The translations under genes and the position numbers were made by a program. A stretch of 64,000 nt of DNA, taken from an uncultured Collinsella sp. Lineage in GTDB: Bacteria; Actinomycetota; Coriobacteriia; Coriobacteriales; Coriobacteriaceae. Below the pieces are notes generated by a model. That model saw only the letters and a program-made list of their open reading frames with translations, was not told the DNA's origin and did no database searches. The DNA is taken from contig CABSNM010000009.1 of the NCBI GenBank assembly GCA_902479065.1, forward strand, positions 1-64,000, read 5' to 3'. Below, piece after piece: positions 16,739 through 25,536 of the stretch (position 1 is its first letter; each line of letters begins with the position of its first letter).

Positions 16739-17502
16739 AGATAGCAGAGGCAATCGGCGCGGCGTTCGGAACGTTCTCGCGCATCCCCGTCCCGAAATCG
16801 GCCTGGACCGATTTCGGGTCAACCCATGCGCTTGCCGCGTTTCCCCTGGTGGGCCTTGCGGAAGGCTTCCTCATGACGGCGTGGGGGCACGTGGCGAACC
16901 TGCTCGGCGTGCCCGCGACCATCGTCGCGGCCGTGCTCGTGGCGTTGCCTGTGGCGGTGACGGGAGGCATCCACCTAGACGGGCTCTGCGACACCTCCGA
17001 TGCGCTTGCAAGTTGGGCCCCGCGCGAGCGAAAGCTCGAGATCATGCACGACCCGCGGGCGGGCGCGTTCGGGGTCATCGGTGTTGTCGTGTACCTTATT
17101 CTGCAGTTTTCCCTGTTCACCGCGCTGCCGCTTACGGCGGGGGCGTTCCTCGCGCTTCTGTGCTCGCTCGTGTTCTCCCGCGCGCTTTCGGGGCTCGCCG
17201 TAGAATGCTGGCCTGCCGCGCGGGCGGACGGCATGGCCGTGGGGCTCTCGCCTGCGAAGAAGCGCGCGGCGATCGTCGTGCCGCTTTGCGCTTTCGCTGC
17301 GGCTTCGGCTGCAGGGATGGTCGCGTGCGCTCAGGCCGTCGGCGCCCTTATGGCGGTGGCGGGGCTTTTGGCGCTCGCGTGGTACCGCCATGTTGCCCTG
17401 TCCCGCTTCGGCGGGGTGACGGGTGATTTGGCCGGATGGTTTCTGCAATGGGCCGAGCTCGCGATGCTTGCCATGCTGGTGGCGGGGGGCATGCTCCTAT
17501 GA
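16735..17502 (+). CDS. cobS: Adenosylcobinamide-GDP ribazoletransferase (cobalamin synthase)
   Basis: A 255-residue integral membrane enzyme joining adenosylcobinamide-GDP with alpha-ribazole (phosphate). Family motifs are FSRIPVP near the start, FPLVGLAEGF, GGIHLDGLCDTSDAL with acidic metal-binding residues, KLEIMHDPRAGAFG, and FGGVTGDLAGW near the C-terminus, with six or seven hydrophobic segments. The start is GTG 16735 overlapping the cobU stop, and the ATGA overlap continues into the next gene. Confidence 0.94.
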   Translation: MKIAEAIGAAFGTFSRIPVPKSAWTDFGSTHALAAFPLVGLAEGFLMTAWGHVANLLGVPATIVAAVLVALPVAVTGGIHLDGLCDTSDALASWAPRERKLEIMHDPRAGAFGVIGVVVYLILQFSLFTALPLTAGAFLALLCSLVFSRALSGLAVECWPAARADGMAVGLSPAKKRAAIVVPLCAFAAASAAGMVACAQAVGALMAVAGLLALAWYRHVALSRFGGVTGDLAGWFLQWAELAMLAMLVAGGMLL

Positions 17503-18500
17503 TTCTCGTGGTAGGTGGCGCGCATTCGGGGAAGAGGACCTTCGTGCGCGAAAGGCTCGGGTTCGCGGCGGACGATTTCGTCGACGCGGCGCAGCTTGCG
17601 GAGGGCGGCGTGCCCGCGGCTTTTGCCGGCCGTGTCGCGTACCGTGCTGAGGAACTCGTACGCGCGCTCGACGCTGACCGGGCGTTCGAGCGGCTGATCG
17701 GCTTCGACGCAGTGATTCTGCCCTTGGTCGGCTCGGGGGTCGTCCCCATGCGTGCGGAAGACGCCCAATGGCGCGAGCGCGCGGGGCGCCTGGGATGCGC
17801 GCTCGCTGCGCGCGCCGACGTCGTCGTGCGCATGACGTGCGGGATTCCCCAGGTCATCAAAGGAAACCTTGCCGATGCGCCTCGAGGGACGCAGGGCGCG
17901 GGCGCGCCTTTGGAAGTCGTCTTCGTGCGCCATGGTGCCACGGCGGGCACGGAAGACCATCGCTACAGCGGGGCGGGCACCGACGAGCCCCTGTCGAGTG
18001 CGGGCGAGCGCGCTTTGCGCGACCTCGCGTGCGATCGTGACGTGTTCCGTGTTATCACGAGCGGCATGGCCCGCACCGACCAGACGGCTCGCATCCTCTT
18101 CCCGAACGCGGAGCTTATGGCGTGCCCCGGTCTGCGCGAGATGGATTTCGGTGACTTCGAGGGGCGAAGCGCCGCCGAGCTTAAAGAGGATGTGCGCTAC
18201 CGCGCCTGGGTAGACTCCTGGTGCGAGACGCGCTGCCCGCATGGCGAGGGCAAGAGCGATTTCACCCGCCGCGTCGTCGCGGCGTTTCGGGAGGCGTGCG
18301 AATCGGAGCGCGCCCAGGGGAGTGGGCGCGCCGTCTTCGTCGTTCACGCGGGTACCGTGAAAGCGCTACTCTCCGAGCTAGCTGTCCCGAAAATGGGATA
18401 TTTCGACGTGCATACCGAGCCGGGCGGCGCATGGGCCGCCACCTGGGATGGGCGCTGCCTTCGCGACGTTCGCCCCGCTTCGGGGGGCGATGCCCGGTGA
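17499..18500 (+). CDS. Fusion of a CobU-like P-loop domain and a CobC-like phosphatase
   Basis: A 333-residue two-domain protein. Residues ~1-135 resemble CobU (ILVVGGAHSGKRTF, then RADVVVRMTCGIPQVIKG, the same C-terminal text as CobU in this operon), but the Walker A Ser/Thr after Lys is Arg. Residues ~140-333 are a histidine phosphatase: FVRHG, DEPLSSAGERAL, LREMDFGDFEGR, FVVHAGTVKALL. That fits alpha-ribazole-5'-phosphate phosphatase (CobC), removing the phosphate from alpha-ribazole phosphate or cobalamin phosphate. The first domain may be regulatory or a kinase of altered nucleotide use. It is linked by stop-start overlaps on both sides. Confidence 0.85.
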   Translation: MILVVGGAHSGKRTFVRERLGFAADDFVDAAQLAEGGVPAAFAGRVAYRAEELVRALDADRAFERLIGFDAVILPLVGSGVVPMRAEDAQWRERAGRLGCALAARADVVVRMTCGIPQVIKGNLADAPRGTQGAGAPLEVVFVRHGATAGTEDHRYSGAGTDEPLSSAGERALRDLACDRDVFRVITSGMARTDQTARILFPNAELMACPGLREMDFGDFEGRSAAELKEDVRYRAWVDSWCETRCPHGEGKSDFTRRVVAAFREACESERAQGSGRAVFVVHAGTVKALLSELAVPKMGYFDVHTEPGGAWAATWDGRCLRDVRPASGGDAR

Positions 18501-19474
18501 TGACGATTCTTGCCGTCGCCGCCGGGTTCGCGGCCGACCTTGCCTTCGGCGACCCGCGCTGGCTTCCCCATCCCGTCGTCGCCATGGGGCGCGCGATCAC
18601 GTGGGCCGAAGGCCGCCTTCGAGGCGCATTCCCGCAAACGTCCGCGGGCACGCGTGCCGCAGGGCTTGTGCTCGCCGTGGCGCTTCCGCTTGCGTGTGGG
18701 CTTTTGACCTGGGGTATCCTACATCTTTGCGGCATGGTTCACTCCGGCTTGCGCTTCGTGGCCGAGGCATGGGCGAGCTATCAGATTCTCGCGACATGCG
18801 AGCTGCGCCGCCAGAGCCTGGCCGTGGCCCGCGCGTTCTCGAAGGGCGGCCTTGTCGCGGCGCGCGAAGCCGTCGGGCTCATCGTGGGACGCGACACGTC
18901 TGTTCTCGACGAGCAGGGCGTCGCGCGCGCCGCCGTGGAAACGGTGGCGGAGAACGCGAGCGACGGCGTCATCGCGCCGCTTTTCTACCTTATGATCGGG
19001 GGTGCGCCCTTGGGCATGGCGTACAAGGCGGTGAACACGCTCGACAGCATGGTGGGCTATAAAAACGAGCGCTACATCGACTTCGGCCGCGCCTCGGCGC
19101 GCCTCGACGATGCGGTGAACTGGATTCCCTCGCGCTTATCGGCCCTGTTCATGATCGCCGTGTGCCCGATCGTCGGGCTCGACGCGCGCGGGGCGGCGCG
19201 CATCTGGCGCCGCGACAGGCGTCGCCATGCGAGCCCCAACTCGGCGCAGACCGAGTCAGCGTGTGCGGGCGCGCTCGGGCTGCGCTTGGCAGGACCCGCG
19301 GTGTATTTCGGCAAGCTCGTTGAGAAACCGACGATAGGCGACGCGTCCCGTGAAATCGAGTGGGGCGACATCGCCCGGGCGACAAGGCTCATGCTCGCCG
19401 CGTCCGTATGCGCGCTCGTCGTCTTCGGCGCCGCGCGCGCGGCGGTCGTGCTCGCCTTGGGGGCGATGGCATGA
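18500..19474 (+). CDS. cbiB: Adenosylcobinamide-phosphate synthase
   Basis: A 324-residue membrane protein attaching the aminopropanol linker to cobyric acid. Signatures are FAADLAFGDPRWLPHPVVAMG at the N-terminus, GRDTSVLDEQGVARAAVETVAENASDG, and NTLDSMVGYKNERYIDFGRASARLDD. ATG 18500 is preceded by an alternative GTG at 18497, and the start overlaps the preceding stop. A near-terminal hydrophobic helix completes the usual topology. It pairs with the next gene, which makes the (R)-1-amino-2-propanol phosphate substrate. Confidence 0.95.
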   Translation: MTILAVAAGFAADLAFGDPRWLPHPVVAMGRAITWAEGRLRGAFPQTSAGTRAAGLVLAVALPLACGLLTWGILHLCGMVHSGLRFVAEAWASYQILATCELRRQSLAVARAFSKGGLVAAREAVGLIVGRDTSVLDEQGVARAAVETVAENASDGVIAPLFYLMIGGAPLGMAYKAVNTLDSMVGYKNERYIDFGRASARLDDAVNWIPSRLSALFMIAVCPIVGLDARGAARIWRRDRRRHASPNSAQTESACAGALGLRLAGPAVYFGKLVEKPTIGDASREIEWGDIARATRLMLAASVCALVVFGAARAAVVLALGAMA

Positions 19475-20694
19475 GGGAAGACCACGCCGCGCTCCGGGCT
19501 GCCGGGGGAATCCTTCGCGCCCGTACGCATGGGGGCAGCGCGCAATCGCTCGGCATCGGTTGCGAAGGGGGCGCCTCCGATCTCATCGACTTCTCGGTGA
19601 ACGTGAATCCGGCAGGCCCCTCGCCGCGCGCCGTCGCCGCAGCTTGCAAGTCGCTTTCTCGAATCGACGCCTACCCCGATAGGGAAAGCCTCGCCCTCGT
19701 TCGCGCCCTAGCGCGCGCCCAGGGCATTCCCGAAGATACTATCGTCTGCGGCGCGGGCGCGTCCGACATCATCTGGCGGCTCGCTGCGACGGTGCGCCCG
19801 AAACGCATCGTCGTGTGCGCGCCGACGTTCTCTGAATATGCGGAGGCGGCATCTTACTACGGCGCATGCGTGCAGGAGTTCCCGCTCTCCGAAGCGGACG
19901 ACTTCGACGTGCCTGCCTCCTTCGCCCGCGCGATCGAGGGGCCGGGAGACGTGGCGTACCTCTGCAATCCGAACAACCCGACGGGGCGCCTCGTCGACCC
20001 CCGCGTGATCGATGCCGCGGCTTGCCGCTGCGAGCAGGTGGGCGCGCTGCTCGTCGTGGACGAGTGCTTCCTCGGATTTGCGCCCGACGCCCGCGAAAGG
20101 AGCGTGGCCGCACGCGCCGCGTGTTCGCGCCATGTGGCCGTGCTCTCCGCGTTCACCAAGCTCTACGGAATGGCGGGGTTGCGGTTAGGATATCTGATCA
20201 GCGGAAACGCCAAACTCCTCGAGGGGATTCGCCGGGCGGGGCAGGCGTGGCCCGTCTCCTCGGTCGCCGAGGCCGCGGGTATCGCCGCCCTGGAAGACGT
20301 CGAATACGTCTCGCGCACGCGCGATGAATTGGCGGGCGAGCGAGCGTGGCTTTCCCACGAGCTCTCCTCGCTCGGGCTTTCCGTCGTGCCGTCGGATGCG
20401 AACTTCCTTTTAGTCCGCACACCGGCGAAAGACATCCCCGAGCGCCTGTATAAACAGGGGGTTTTGGTCCGCACGTGCGACTCGTTTTCGGTACTGTCCC
20501 GTTTCTGGTGCCGCGTCGCGGTGCGCACGCGCAAGGAGAATGCCCGGCTTGCGATGGCGTTCAGCCGCGCGCTTCGGGCGGAAGGCGCATCGGGCGAAGG
20601 CGAACCCGACGAACGGGGCTGCGCTTCTTGCAGCGGCGCTATGGCGGGCGCGTATGGCCGAGGCTCGACGAAGGAGGTCGATACCCGTGGGTAG
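19471..20694 (+). CDS. cobD: L-threonine-O-3-phosphate decarboxylase, with Cys-containing C-terminal extension
   Basis: A 407-residue PLP enzyme of the aminotransferase I/II fold that makes aminopropanol phosphate. It shows HGG near residue 20, IDFSVNVNPAGPS, YLCNPNNPTGRL, VVDECFLGF, and the PLP-lysine region SAFTKLYGMAGLRLGY. The catalytic part ends near residue 365. A ~40-residue tail containing CASC follows, recalling the C-terminal metal-binding tails on some CobD proteins, though too short to call. ATG 19471 overlaps the cbiB stop, and its own stop lies inside the start of cbiP. Confidence 0.92.
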   Translation: MREDHAALRAAGGILRARTHGGSAQSLGIGCEGGASDLIDFSVNVNPAGPSPRAVAAACKSLSRIDAYPDRESLALVRALARAQGIPEDTIVCGAGASDIIWRLAATVRPKRIVVCAPTFSEYAEAASYYGACVQEFPLSEADDFDVPASFARAIEGPGDVAYLCNPNNPTGRLVDPRVIDAAACRCEQVGALLVVDECFLGFAPDARERSVAARAACSRHVAVLSAFTKLYGMAGLRLGYLISGNAKLLEGIRRAGQAWPVSSVAEAAGIAALEDVEYVSRTRDELAGERAWLSHELSSLGLSVVPSDANFLLVRTPAKDIPERLYKQGVLVRTCDSFSVLSRFWCRVAVRTRKENARLAMAFSRALRAEGASGEGEPDERGCASCSGAMAGAYGRGSTKEVDTRG

Positions 20695-22186
20695 GGCGAA
20701 GCCCATCATGATCCAGGGCACCATGTCGAACGCGGGGAAGAGCCTGCTTGCGGCGGGGCTGTGCCGTGTGCTTTCGCAGGACGGCCTGCGCGTGGCTCCC
20801 TTCAAGAGCCAGAACATGGCGCTCAACAGCGGTGTCACGGCCGACGGGCTCGAGATGGGGCGCGCCCAGATCATGCAGGCCGAGGCGTGCAGCATCGCGC
20901 CCGACGTGCGCATGAACCCCATTCTGCTCAAGCCCGAAAGCGGCCACCGAAGCCAGCTCATCGTGGCCGGCAAGGAGCAGGGAGCCTTCGCTGCGAGGGA
21001 CTACTTCGCGCGAAAGAAGGCGCTCATGCCGCAGATTTTGGAGGCGTTCGATTCGCTCGCGGAGGAAAACGACGTCATCGTTATCGAGGGCGCCGGCAGC
21101 CCCGCCGAAATCAACCTTGCCGAAAACGACATCGTCAACATGGGGCTCGCGCGCGCCGTGTCCTCCCCCGTGCTGCTCGCGGGCGACATCGACCCAGGCG
21201 GGGTGTTTGCCCAGCTTTACGGCACGGTCGCGCTCTTTGCGCCCGAGGATCGCGCGCTTTTGCGGGGGCTTGTGGTGAACAAGTTCCGCGGCGATGTGGA
21301 AATCCTGCGCCCGGGTTTGGCCCCGCTCGAGAAGATGTGCGGGGTTCCCGTCGTGGGGGTCGTGCCGTATCTTACGCTCGACCTGGACGACGAGGACTCG
21401 CTCGCTCCGCGCCTATCTGCCCGCGAGGTGTGCGGCGTCATCGACGTCGCCGTCGTGCGCCTTCCGCATCTGTCGAACTTCACCGACTTCGACCCGCTTT
21501 CGCGCGTGCCCGGCGTGGGCGTGCGTTACGTTTCCTCGACTACCGATCTGGGCCGACCCGACCTGGTGGTGCTCCCCGGCTCGAAGACCACGCTCGACGA
21601 CGCGCGCTGGCTTGCGGCTAGCGGCATCGGAGCCTGTGTACGCGCGCTTTCGGGCGCGGGCACGCCGGTGCTCGGCATATGCGGAGGCTACCAGCTTTTG
21701 GGAGACGAGCTTTCCGACCCGCACGGCAGGGAAGGCGCTGGCACCGCGCGCGGGCTCGGGCTCATCCCTGCAAGTACGGTGTTCAAGGAGGAAAAGCGCC
21801 TCGCCCAGTCGGAGCTGCGCATCACGGGCGCCCAAGGCGCGTTCTCGGTGTGGAACGGCATGACGGCGCGCGGGTACGAGATTCACGACGGCGAAACGAC
21901 CGTCTCCTGCGCCCCTGCGGGCACGATTGGCCGCAAACCAGAAGGAGCGGCCTGCGGAAACGTGTTCGGAACCTATCTCCACGGCCTGTTCGACGAACCG
22001 GGAGTGGCGCTCGCCCTCGCGCGCTCGCTCGCGCGCATGCGCGGCCTGCCCGAGAGCGTCGTGGGTGCTGAGGGCGCGGCGTCCGCGGCCGATCACCGTG
22101 CGCGCGAGTTCGACCGCCTGGCCGACTCCGTGCGCGGGGCGCTCGACATGGAGTATGTCTACCGCATTATCGAGGAGGGCGTATGA
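20687..22186 (+). CDS. cbiP: Cobyric acid synthase
   Basis: A 499-residue amidase that adds four amide groups to adenosylcobyrinate a,c-diamide. The N-terminal ATPase has IMIQGTMSNAGKSLLAAGL and FKSQNMALNS. The C-terminal class III glutamine amidotransferase has LPGSKTTLDD, the nucleophile in GICGGYQLLGDE, and GYEIHDGET and YLHGLFD near the end. GTG 20687 has GAAGGAGG at ideal distance; ATG 20708 is the alternative. It overlaps the cobD stop and, by ATGA, the next gene. Confidence 0.95.
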   Translation: MGRAKPIMIQGTMSNAGKSLLAAGLCRVLSQDGLRVAPFKSQNMALNSGVTADGLEMGRAQIMQAEACSIAPDVRMNPILLKPESGHRSQLIVAGKEQGAFAARDYFARKKALMPQILEAFDSLAEENDVIVIEGAGSPAEINLAENDIVNMGLARAVSSPVLLAGDIDPGGVFAQLYGTVALFAPEDRALLRGLVVNKFRGDVEILRPGLAPLEKMCGVPVVGVVPYLTLDLDDEDSLAPRLSAREVCGVIDVAVVRLPHLSNFTDFDPLSRVPGVGVRYVSSTTDLGRPDLVVLPGSKTTLDDARWLAASGIGACVRALSGAGTPVLGICGGYQLLGDELSDPHGREGAGTARGLGLIPASTVFKEEKRLAQSELRITGAQGAFSVWNGMTARGYEIHDGETTVSCAPAGTIGRKPEGAACGNVFGTYLHGLFDEPGVALALARSLARMRGLPESVVGAEGAASAADHRAREFDRLADSVRGALDMEYVYRIIEEGV

Positions 22187-22698
22187 TCCACGTGTATCAT
22201 GGCGACGGCAAAGGCAAGACCACGGCGGCGATGGGCCTCGCCCTTCGCATGCTCGCCGCAGGCCGCCGCGTCGTCGTCGTGCAGTTCCTGAAAGACGGCG
22301 AAAGCGGGGAGGCGCGCCTGCTCGCCGAGCATTTCGGCGTGCCCGTGTTTGCGGGGAAGGTGTCGGACAAGTTCACCTGGTCGATGACCTCGGAAGAACT
22401 TGCCGCGACGTGCGAGCTGCACAATGGGAACCTCGCTTCCGCGCTCGCCGAGTTCGAGGGCGCGCAGGAGGGGCTGCTCGTGCTCGACGAGGCGCTCGAC
22501 GCGCTTTCGAAGGGGCTTGTCGATGAGTCGCTCGTGGACCGCGCGCTCGATATGTCCTCGCGCGGCGTCGAAGTAGCGCTCACCGGGCGCGCGCCTTCCC
22601 GCAAGATCGTGGAGAAGGCCGACTACATAACCGAGATGCGGTGCGAGAAACACCCCTACGAGCAGGGGATATGTGCAAGGGAAGGAGTGGAGTACTAG
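22183..22698 (+). CDS. cobO: Corrinoid adenosyltransferase, CobA/CobO/BtuR type
   Basis: A 171-residue ATP:co(I)rrinoid adenosyltransferase that forms the Co-C bond of adenosylcobalamin. It has the inverted P-loop HGDGKGKTTAAMGLALR, VVVVQFLKDG, VLDEALDAL, LTGRAPSRKIVEKADYITEM, and the short acidic/aromatic end typical of the family. The ATGA overlap with cbiP and the immediate start of cbiC after its stop show co-transcription. Confidence 0.95.
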   Translation: MIHVYHGDGKGKTTAAMGLALRMLAAGRRVVVVQFLKDGESGEARLLAEHFGVPVFAGKVSDKFTWSMTSEELAATCELHNGNLASALAEFEGAQEGLLVLDEALDALSKGLVDESLVDRALDMSSRGVEVALTGRAPSRKIVEKADYITEMRCEKHPYEQGICAREGVEY

Positions 22699-23340
22699 AT
22701 GGATTCCAAGGAGATGGCACCCGGCGACATCGAGCGGCGCAGCTTTGAGATCATCACCGAAGAGCTCGGCGGCCGCATTTTCCCGCCGCTCGAAGAGCCC
22801 GTCGTGAAGCGCGTCATCCACACCACTGCTGACTTCTCGTACGCCGATTCCCTCGTGTTCACCCATGACGCCGCGCACTGTGCGCTCGACGCACTGCGCG
22901 CAGGGGCCACGGTGCTCACCGACACGAACATGGCGCTCGCAGGCATAAGCAAGCCCGCGCTCGCTAAGATCGGCTGCCAGGCCGTGTGCTACATGGCCGA
23001 CCCGGATGTCGCCGCAACGGCGCGCGCCGCGAGCACGACTCGCGCCGTTGCGAGCATGGACAAAGCTTGCGGCATCGAGGGTCCGCTCATCGTGGCCGTC
23101 GGCAACGCCCCCACGGCACTTCTGCGCCTCGCCGAGCTCATGGACGCGGGGAAGATCACGCCCGCGCTCGTCGTTGGGGTGCCGGTCGGGTTTGTGAACG
23201 TGGTCGAGGCGAAAGAGGAGCTACTCGCGCGACGCGTGCCGGCCATCGTCGCGAGGGGTCGCAAGGGCGGCTCGACCGTGGCGGCCGCCATTATGAACGC
23301 GCTGCTCTACCAGATCACGCGCCCAGGCGGCCCGAAGTGA
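22699..23340 (+). CDS. cbiC: Precorrin-8X / cobalt-precorrin-8 methylmutase
   Basis: A 213-residue CbiC, which moves the C11 methyl to C12. Motifs are IERRSFEIITEELGG at the start (Arg- and Ser-rich substrate-binding stretch), HTTADFSYADSLVF with the catalytic His, VLTDTNMALAGISK, VGNAPTALLRL and GVPVGFVNVVEAKEEL. ATG 22699 directly follows the cobO stop. Length is normal. Confidence 0.95.
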   Translation: MDSKEMAPGDIERRSFEIITEELGGRIFPPLEEPVVKRVIHTTADFSYADSLVFTHDAAHCALDALRAGATVLTDTNMALAGISKPALAKIGCQAVCYMADPDVAATARAASTTRAVASMDKACGIEGPLIVAVGNAPTALLRLAELMDAGKITPALVVGVPVGFVNVVEAKEELLARRVPAIVARGRKGGSTVAAAIMNALLYQITRPGGPK

Positions 23341-24110
23341 CGGCCCCCGCATCCGCGCCGGCGCTGCGCATCTTCGCCGGCACCACCGAGGGCCGCCTTC
23401 TGTGCGAATGGGCGAGCGGGGCGGGCATCCCCGCCCGTGCTTACGCGGCAACCGAGTACGGAGGCGAGCTTTTGGGCGAGCTTCCGGGCATCGAGGTACA
23501 TGCGGGCAGGCTCGACGAGGCCGACATGGAGCGCGAGCTTTCCGGCGCGCGCATCGTCGTCGACGCCACGCACCCCTTCGCTACGCTCGCAAGCGGCAAC
23601 ATCCGAGCCGCTTCGCTCGCCGTGGGTGCACGATGCCTGCGCATTGCGCGCCCGGTCGAGGCGCTGCCCAAAGGCGTCGTCTCGGTCACGTCGATCGCCT
23701 GCGCGGCGCGCTTTCTCTCCGAGAACCCGGGTCGCGCGCTTCTCACGACGGGGAGCAAGGAGCTTGCTCCCTACACGCGCGTCGCCGATTACGCGGAGCG
23801 CTTCTTCGTGCGTGTGCTCCCGCTGCCCGGTGCTATAACGAAGTGCATCGACGCGGGGTTTTCGCCATCGCACATCATCGGCATGCAGGGGCCCTTCACC
23901 CGCGAGCTCAACGAGGCGATGCTTCGGCAGGTGGGAGCCCAGTGGCTTGTGACCAAGGACTCGGGAACCGTAGGCGGCACGGCCGAGAAGATCGCCTCCG
24001 CGCGCGACGTGGGAGCGCGCTGTATCGTGGTCGCCCGTCCCGCCGAGGGAGGCGGGGCCCTTTCGCTTATGGAAGTGGAAGACGCGCTCTTACGGGAGTT
24101 CGCGCGCTAG
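23337..24110 (+). CDS. cbiJ: Cobalt-precorrin-6A reductase
   Basis: A 257-residue NAD(P)H-dependent reductase of the CbiJ/CobK family. Motifs are RIFAGTTEGRLLCEWA at the N-terminus, IVVDATHPFA, LLTTGSKELAPY, IIGMQGPFTRELNEAML and WLVTKDSGTVGGTAEKI. GTG 23337 overlaps the cbiC stop. It is the last gene of the cobalamin run; no terminator with a T-run follows, but the 69-bp palindrome at 24241 could serve in that role. Confidence 0.94.
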   Translation: MTAPASAPALRIFAGTTEGRLLCEWASGAGIPARAYAATEYGGELLGELPGIEVHAGRLDEADMERELSGARIVVDATHPFATLASGNIRAASLAVGARCLRIARPVEALPKGVVSVTSIACAARFLSENPGRALLTTGSKELAPYTRVADYAERFFVRVLPLPGAITKCIDAGFSPSHIIGMQGPFTRELNEAMLRQVGAQWLVTKDSGTVGGTAEKIASARDVGARCIVVARPAEGGGALSLMEVEDALLREFAR

Positions 24111-24123
24111 GCGCTCGCCGCGC

Positions 24124-24252
24124 ATGCGTGCCCTCCCGCCTGCGAGGAGGAGCGCCCCGAGCAAGCTCGACCCGTACAAGCCTGTCATCCGCCAATCGCT
24201 CGAGGACGACGCACGGAACTGGCGCAAGCAGCCCTTCAATAAGTTGCGGTGA
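24124..24252 (+). pseudogene. Relic of IS21-family transposase IstA
   Basis: A 42-codon frame contains APSKLDPYKPVIRQSLEDDA and then RNWRKQ. That is the stretch of IstA transposases just after the N-terminal helix-turn-helix (family text: SKLDPYKPxI...L..D...RKQRHT). Homology stops after RKQ, exactly where the 69-bp palindromic repeat takes over. It marks the right edge of the cobalamin island, mirroring the IS3 relic on the left. Confidence 0.75.
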
Positions 24253-24309
24253 AATAGCGTCTGTTTTTGCTGCTAAATAGCATATTCAGTCCCTAATTCA
24301 CCGCAACTT
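24241..24309. repeat. 69-bp palindromic repeat, copy 1
   Basis: The left arm AAGTTGCGGTGAAATAG (24241-24257) pairs with 24293-24309 with one mismatch. The second copy at 40502-40570 is also 69 bp and shares both arms and the inner CAGTCC next to the right arm, while the rest of the centre differs. It lies between convergent genes cbiJ and the MacB-like permease and overlaps the end of the IstA relic. Confidence 0.88.
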
Positions 24310-24321
24310 GTTGGTGGTGGC

Positions 24322-25536
24322 TTACTGGTAGCGTAGGCATTCCACCGGGTCGAGCTTTGCTGCACGGCGAGCGGGGTAGAAGCCAAAGATTACGCCGATG
24401 CCGACCGATACGGCAAACGCGATCAACACTGTTGTAATGGAGAAGCTTGGCGTGATCGTCCCGGTAGCTCCAAACTCGCTCATGATGCCCGAGCTTGCGG
24501 CAAAGAACGTGAGTCCCCATGCCAGCAGATAGCCAATCAGGACACCCAACAGTCCGCCGGTGACGCACAGCGCCGAGGACTCGGCCAAAAACTGCGCGGT
24601 GATATCACGACGACTTGCGCCCAGGGCACGGCGAATGCCGATCTCACGGATGCGCTCAGTCACGTTGGTGAGCATCATATTCATAATGCCGATACCGCCG
24701 ACAAGCAGCGAGATGCTGGCGACAGCGCCCATGATGAGCGAGAACGCGCCCATAAAGGAGTTGAGTGCATCGATGGCGCTTTTCATGGAGGTCGCCGATA
24801 CACTGTCGTACTCATCATCTTCCGCGATGCCCTTCATTGCGCGCACCTTGGACTCGATGGTCTTACAAAGCTCGTCCATGTCTGTGCCCTCGGCGGCAAG
24901 AGCCGTCACGCTGGGGAATGAAGGATTTTCGTCGCCAAACAGGCCTGAGATGGTTTCGCGCGGCATATACAGCGTGAGCGAGCCCATGGAGTCGTTGCCG
25001 CCATCAATCACGCCTATAATCTGCACCTCGCCGTTGGCCACCTTGATGGTTTTCCCCAGCGCATCCTGTTCGTTGCCGTAAAGCTGATCGGCGCCGCCGC
25101 GGCTGATGAGCGCCACGCGCGAGCCCGATTGGGACTCGGCCTGGGAATAGGTGCGCCCCGCAACGAGCTTGCTGGCCCCCACGGCGTCGAGCATGTTGCT
25201 ATCGACACCCTGTGCCATGACGGTATAGCTTTTATCGCCGGTCTTGTACTCGGTGTACGCGCTGTCGACAATTCCGATCTGCTCTATTTGCGGCACCAGT
25301 TTTTGAAGCTTCTGAACGTCAGAATCGGTGAGTTCTTGCGACGAATAGATTTGCACCATGCGTGCCGCATTGAGGCCCAGACTGTTGACCAGGCTGTTTT
25401 GGATGCCGCCGATGAGCGAAGTCATGGCGATAACCGAGGCAATGCCGATGACAATGCCCAGGATGGTGAGTAGACTGCGCCCCTTGTTGGCCTCGAGCGA
25501 GTGAAGGGCTTCCTGGATGAGATCGCGGGCGCTCAT
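24322..25536 (-). CDS. MacB-type ABC transporter permease
   Basis: A 404-residue permease of the MacB/FtsX class. TM1 lies at ~20-45 (RSLLTILGIVIGIASVIAM), followed by a large extracytoplasmic domain (~45-270) and three C-terminal helices. The signatures GGIGIMNMMLTNVTERIREIGIRRALGA and DPVECLRYQ at the end are family hallmarks. Unlike Gram-negative MacB, the ATPase is a separate gene, overlapping by 4 bases. Such systems act by mechanotransmission to export peptides, lipoproteins or antimicrobials; the substrate here is unknown. Confidence 0.9.
   Translation of the reverse strand: MSARDLIQEALHSLEANKGRSLLTILGIVIGIASVIAMTSLIGGIQNSLVNSLGLNAARMVQIYSSQELTDSDVQKLQKLVPQIEQIGIVDSAYTEYKTGDKSYTVMAQGVDSNMLDAVGASKLVAGRTYSQAESQSGSRVALISRGGADQLYGNEQDALGKTIKVANGEVQIIGVIDGGNDSMGSLTLYMPRETISGLFGDENPSFPSVTALAAEGTDMDELCKTIESKVRAMKGIAEDDEYDSVSATSMKSAIDALNSFMGAFSLIMGAVASISLLVGGIGIMNMMLTNVTERIREIGIRRALGASRRDITAQFLAESSALCVTGGLLGVLIGYLLAWGLTFFAASSGIMSEFGATGTITPSFSITTVLIAFAVSVGIGVIFGFYPARRAAKLDPVECLRYQ

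Noticed and set aside
24241..24309. Palindromic repeats considered as a CRISPR array
   Set aside because: Two dispersed copies only, no regular spacers, no cas genes in the window.
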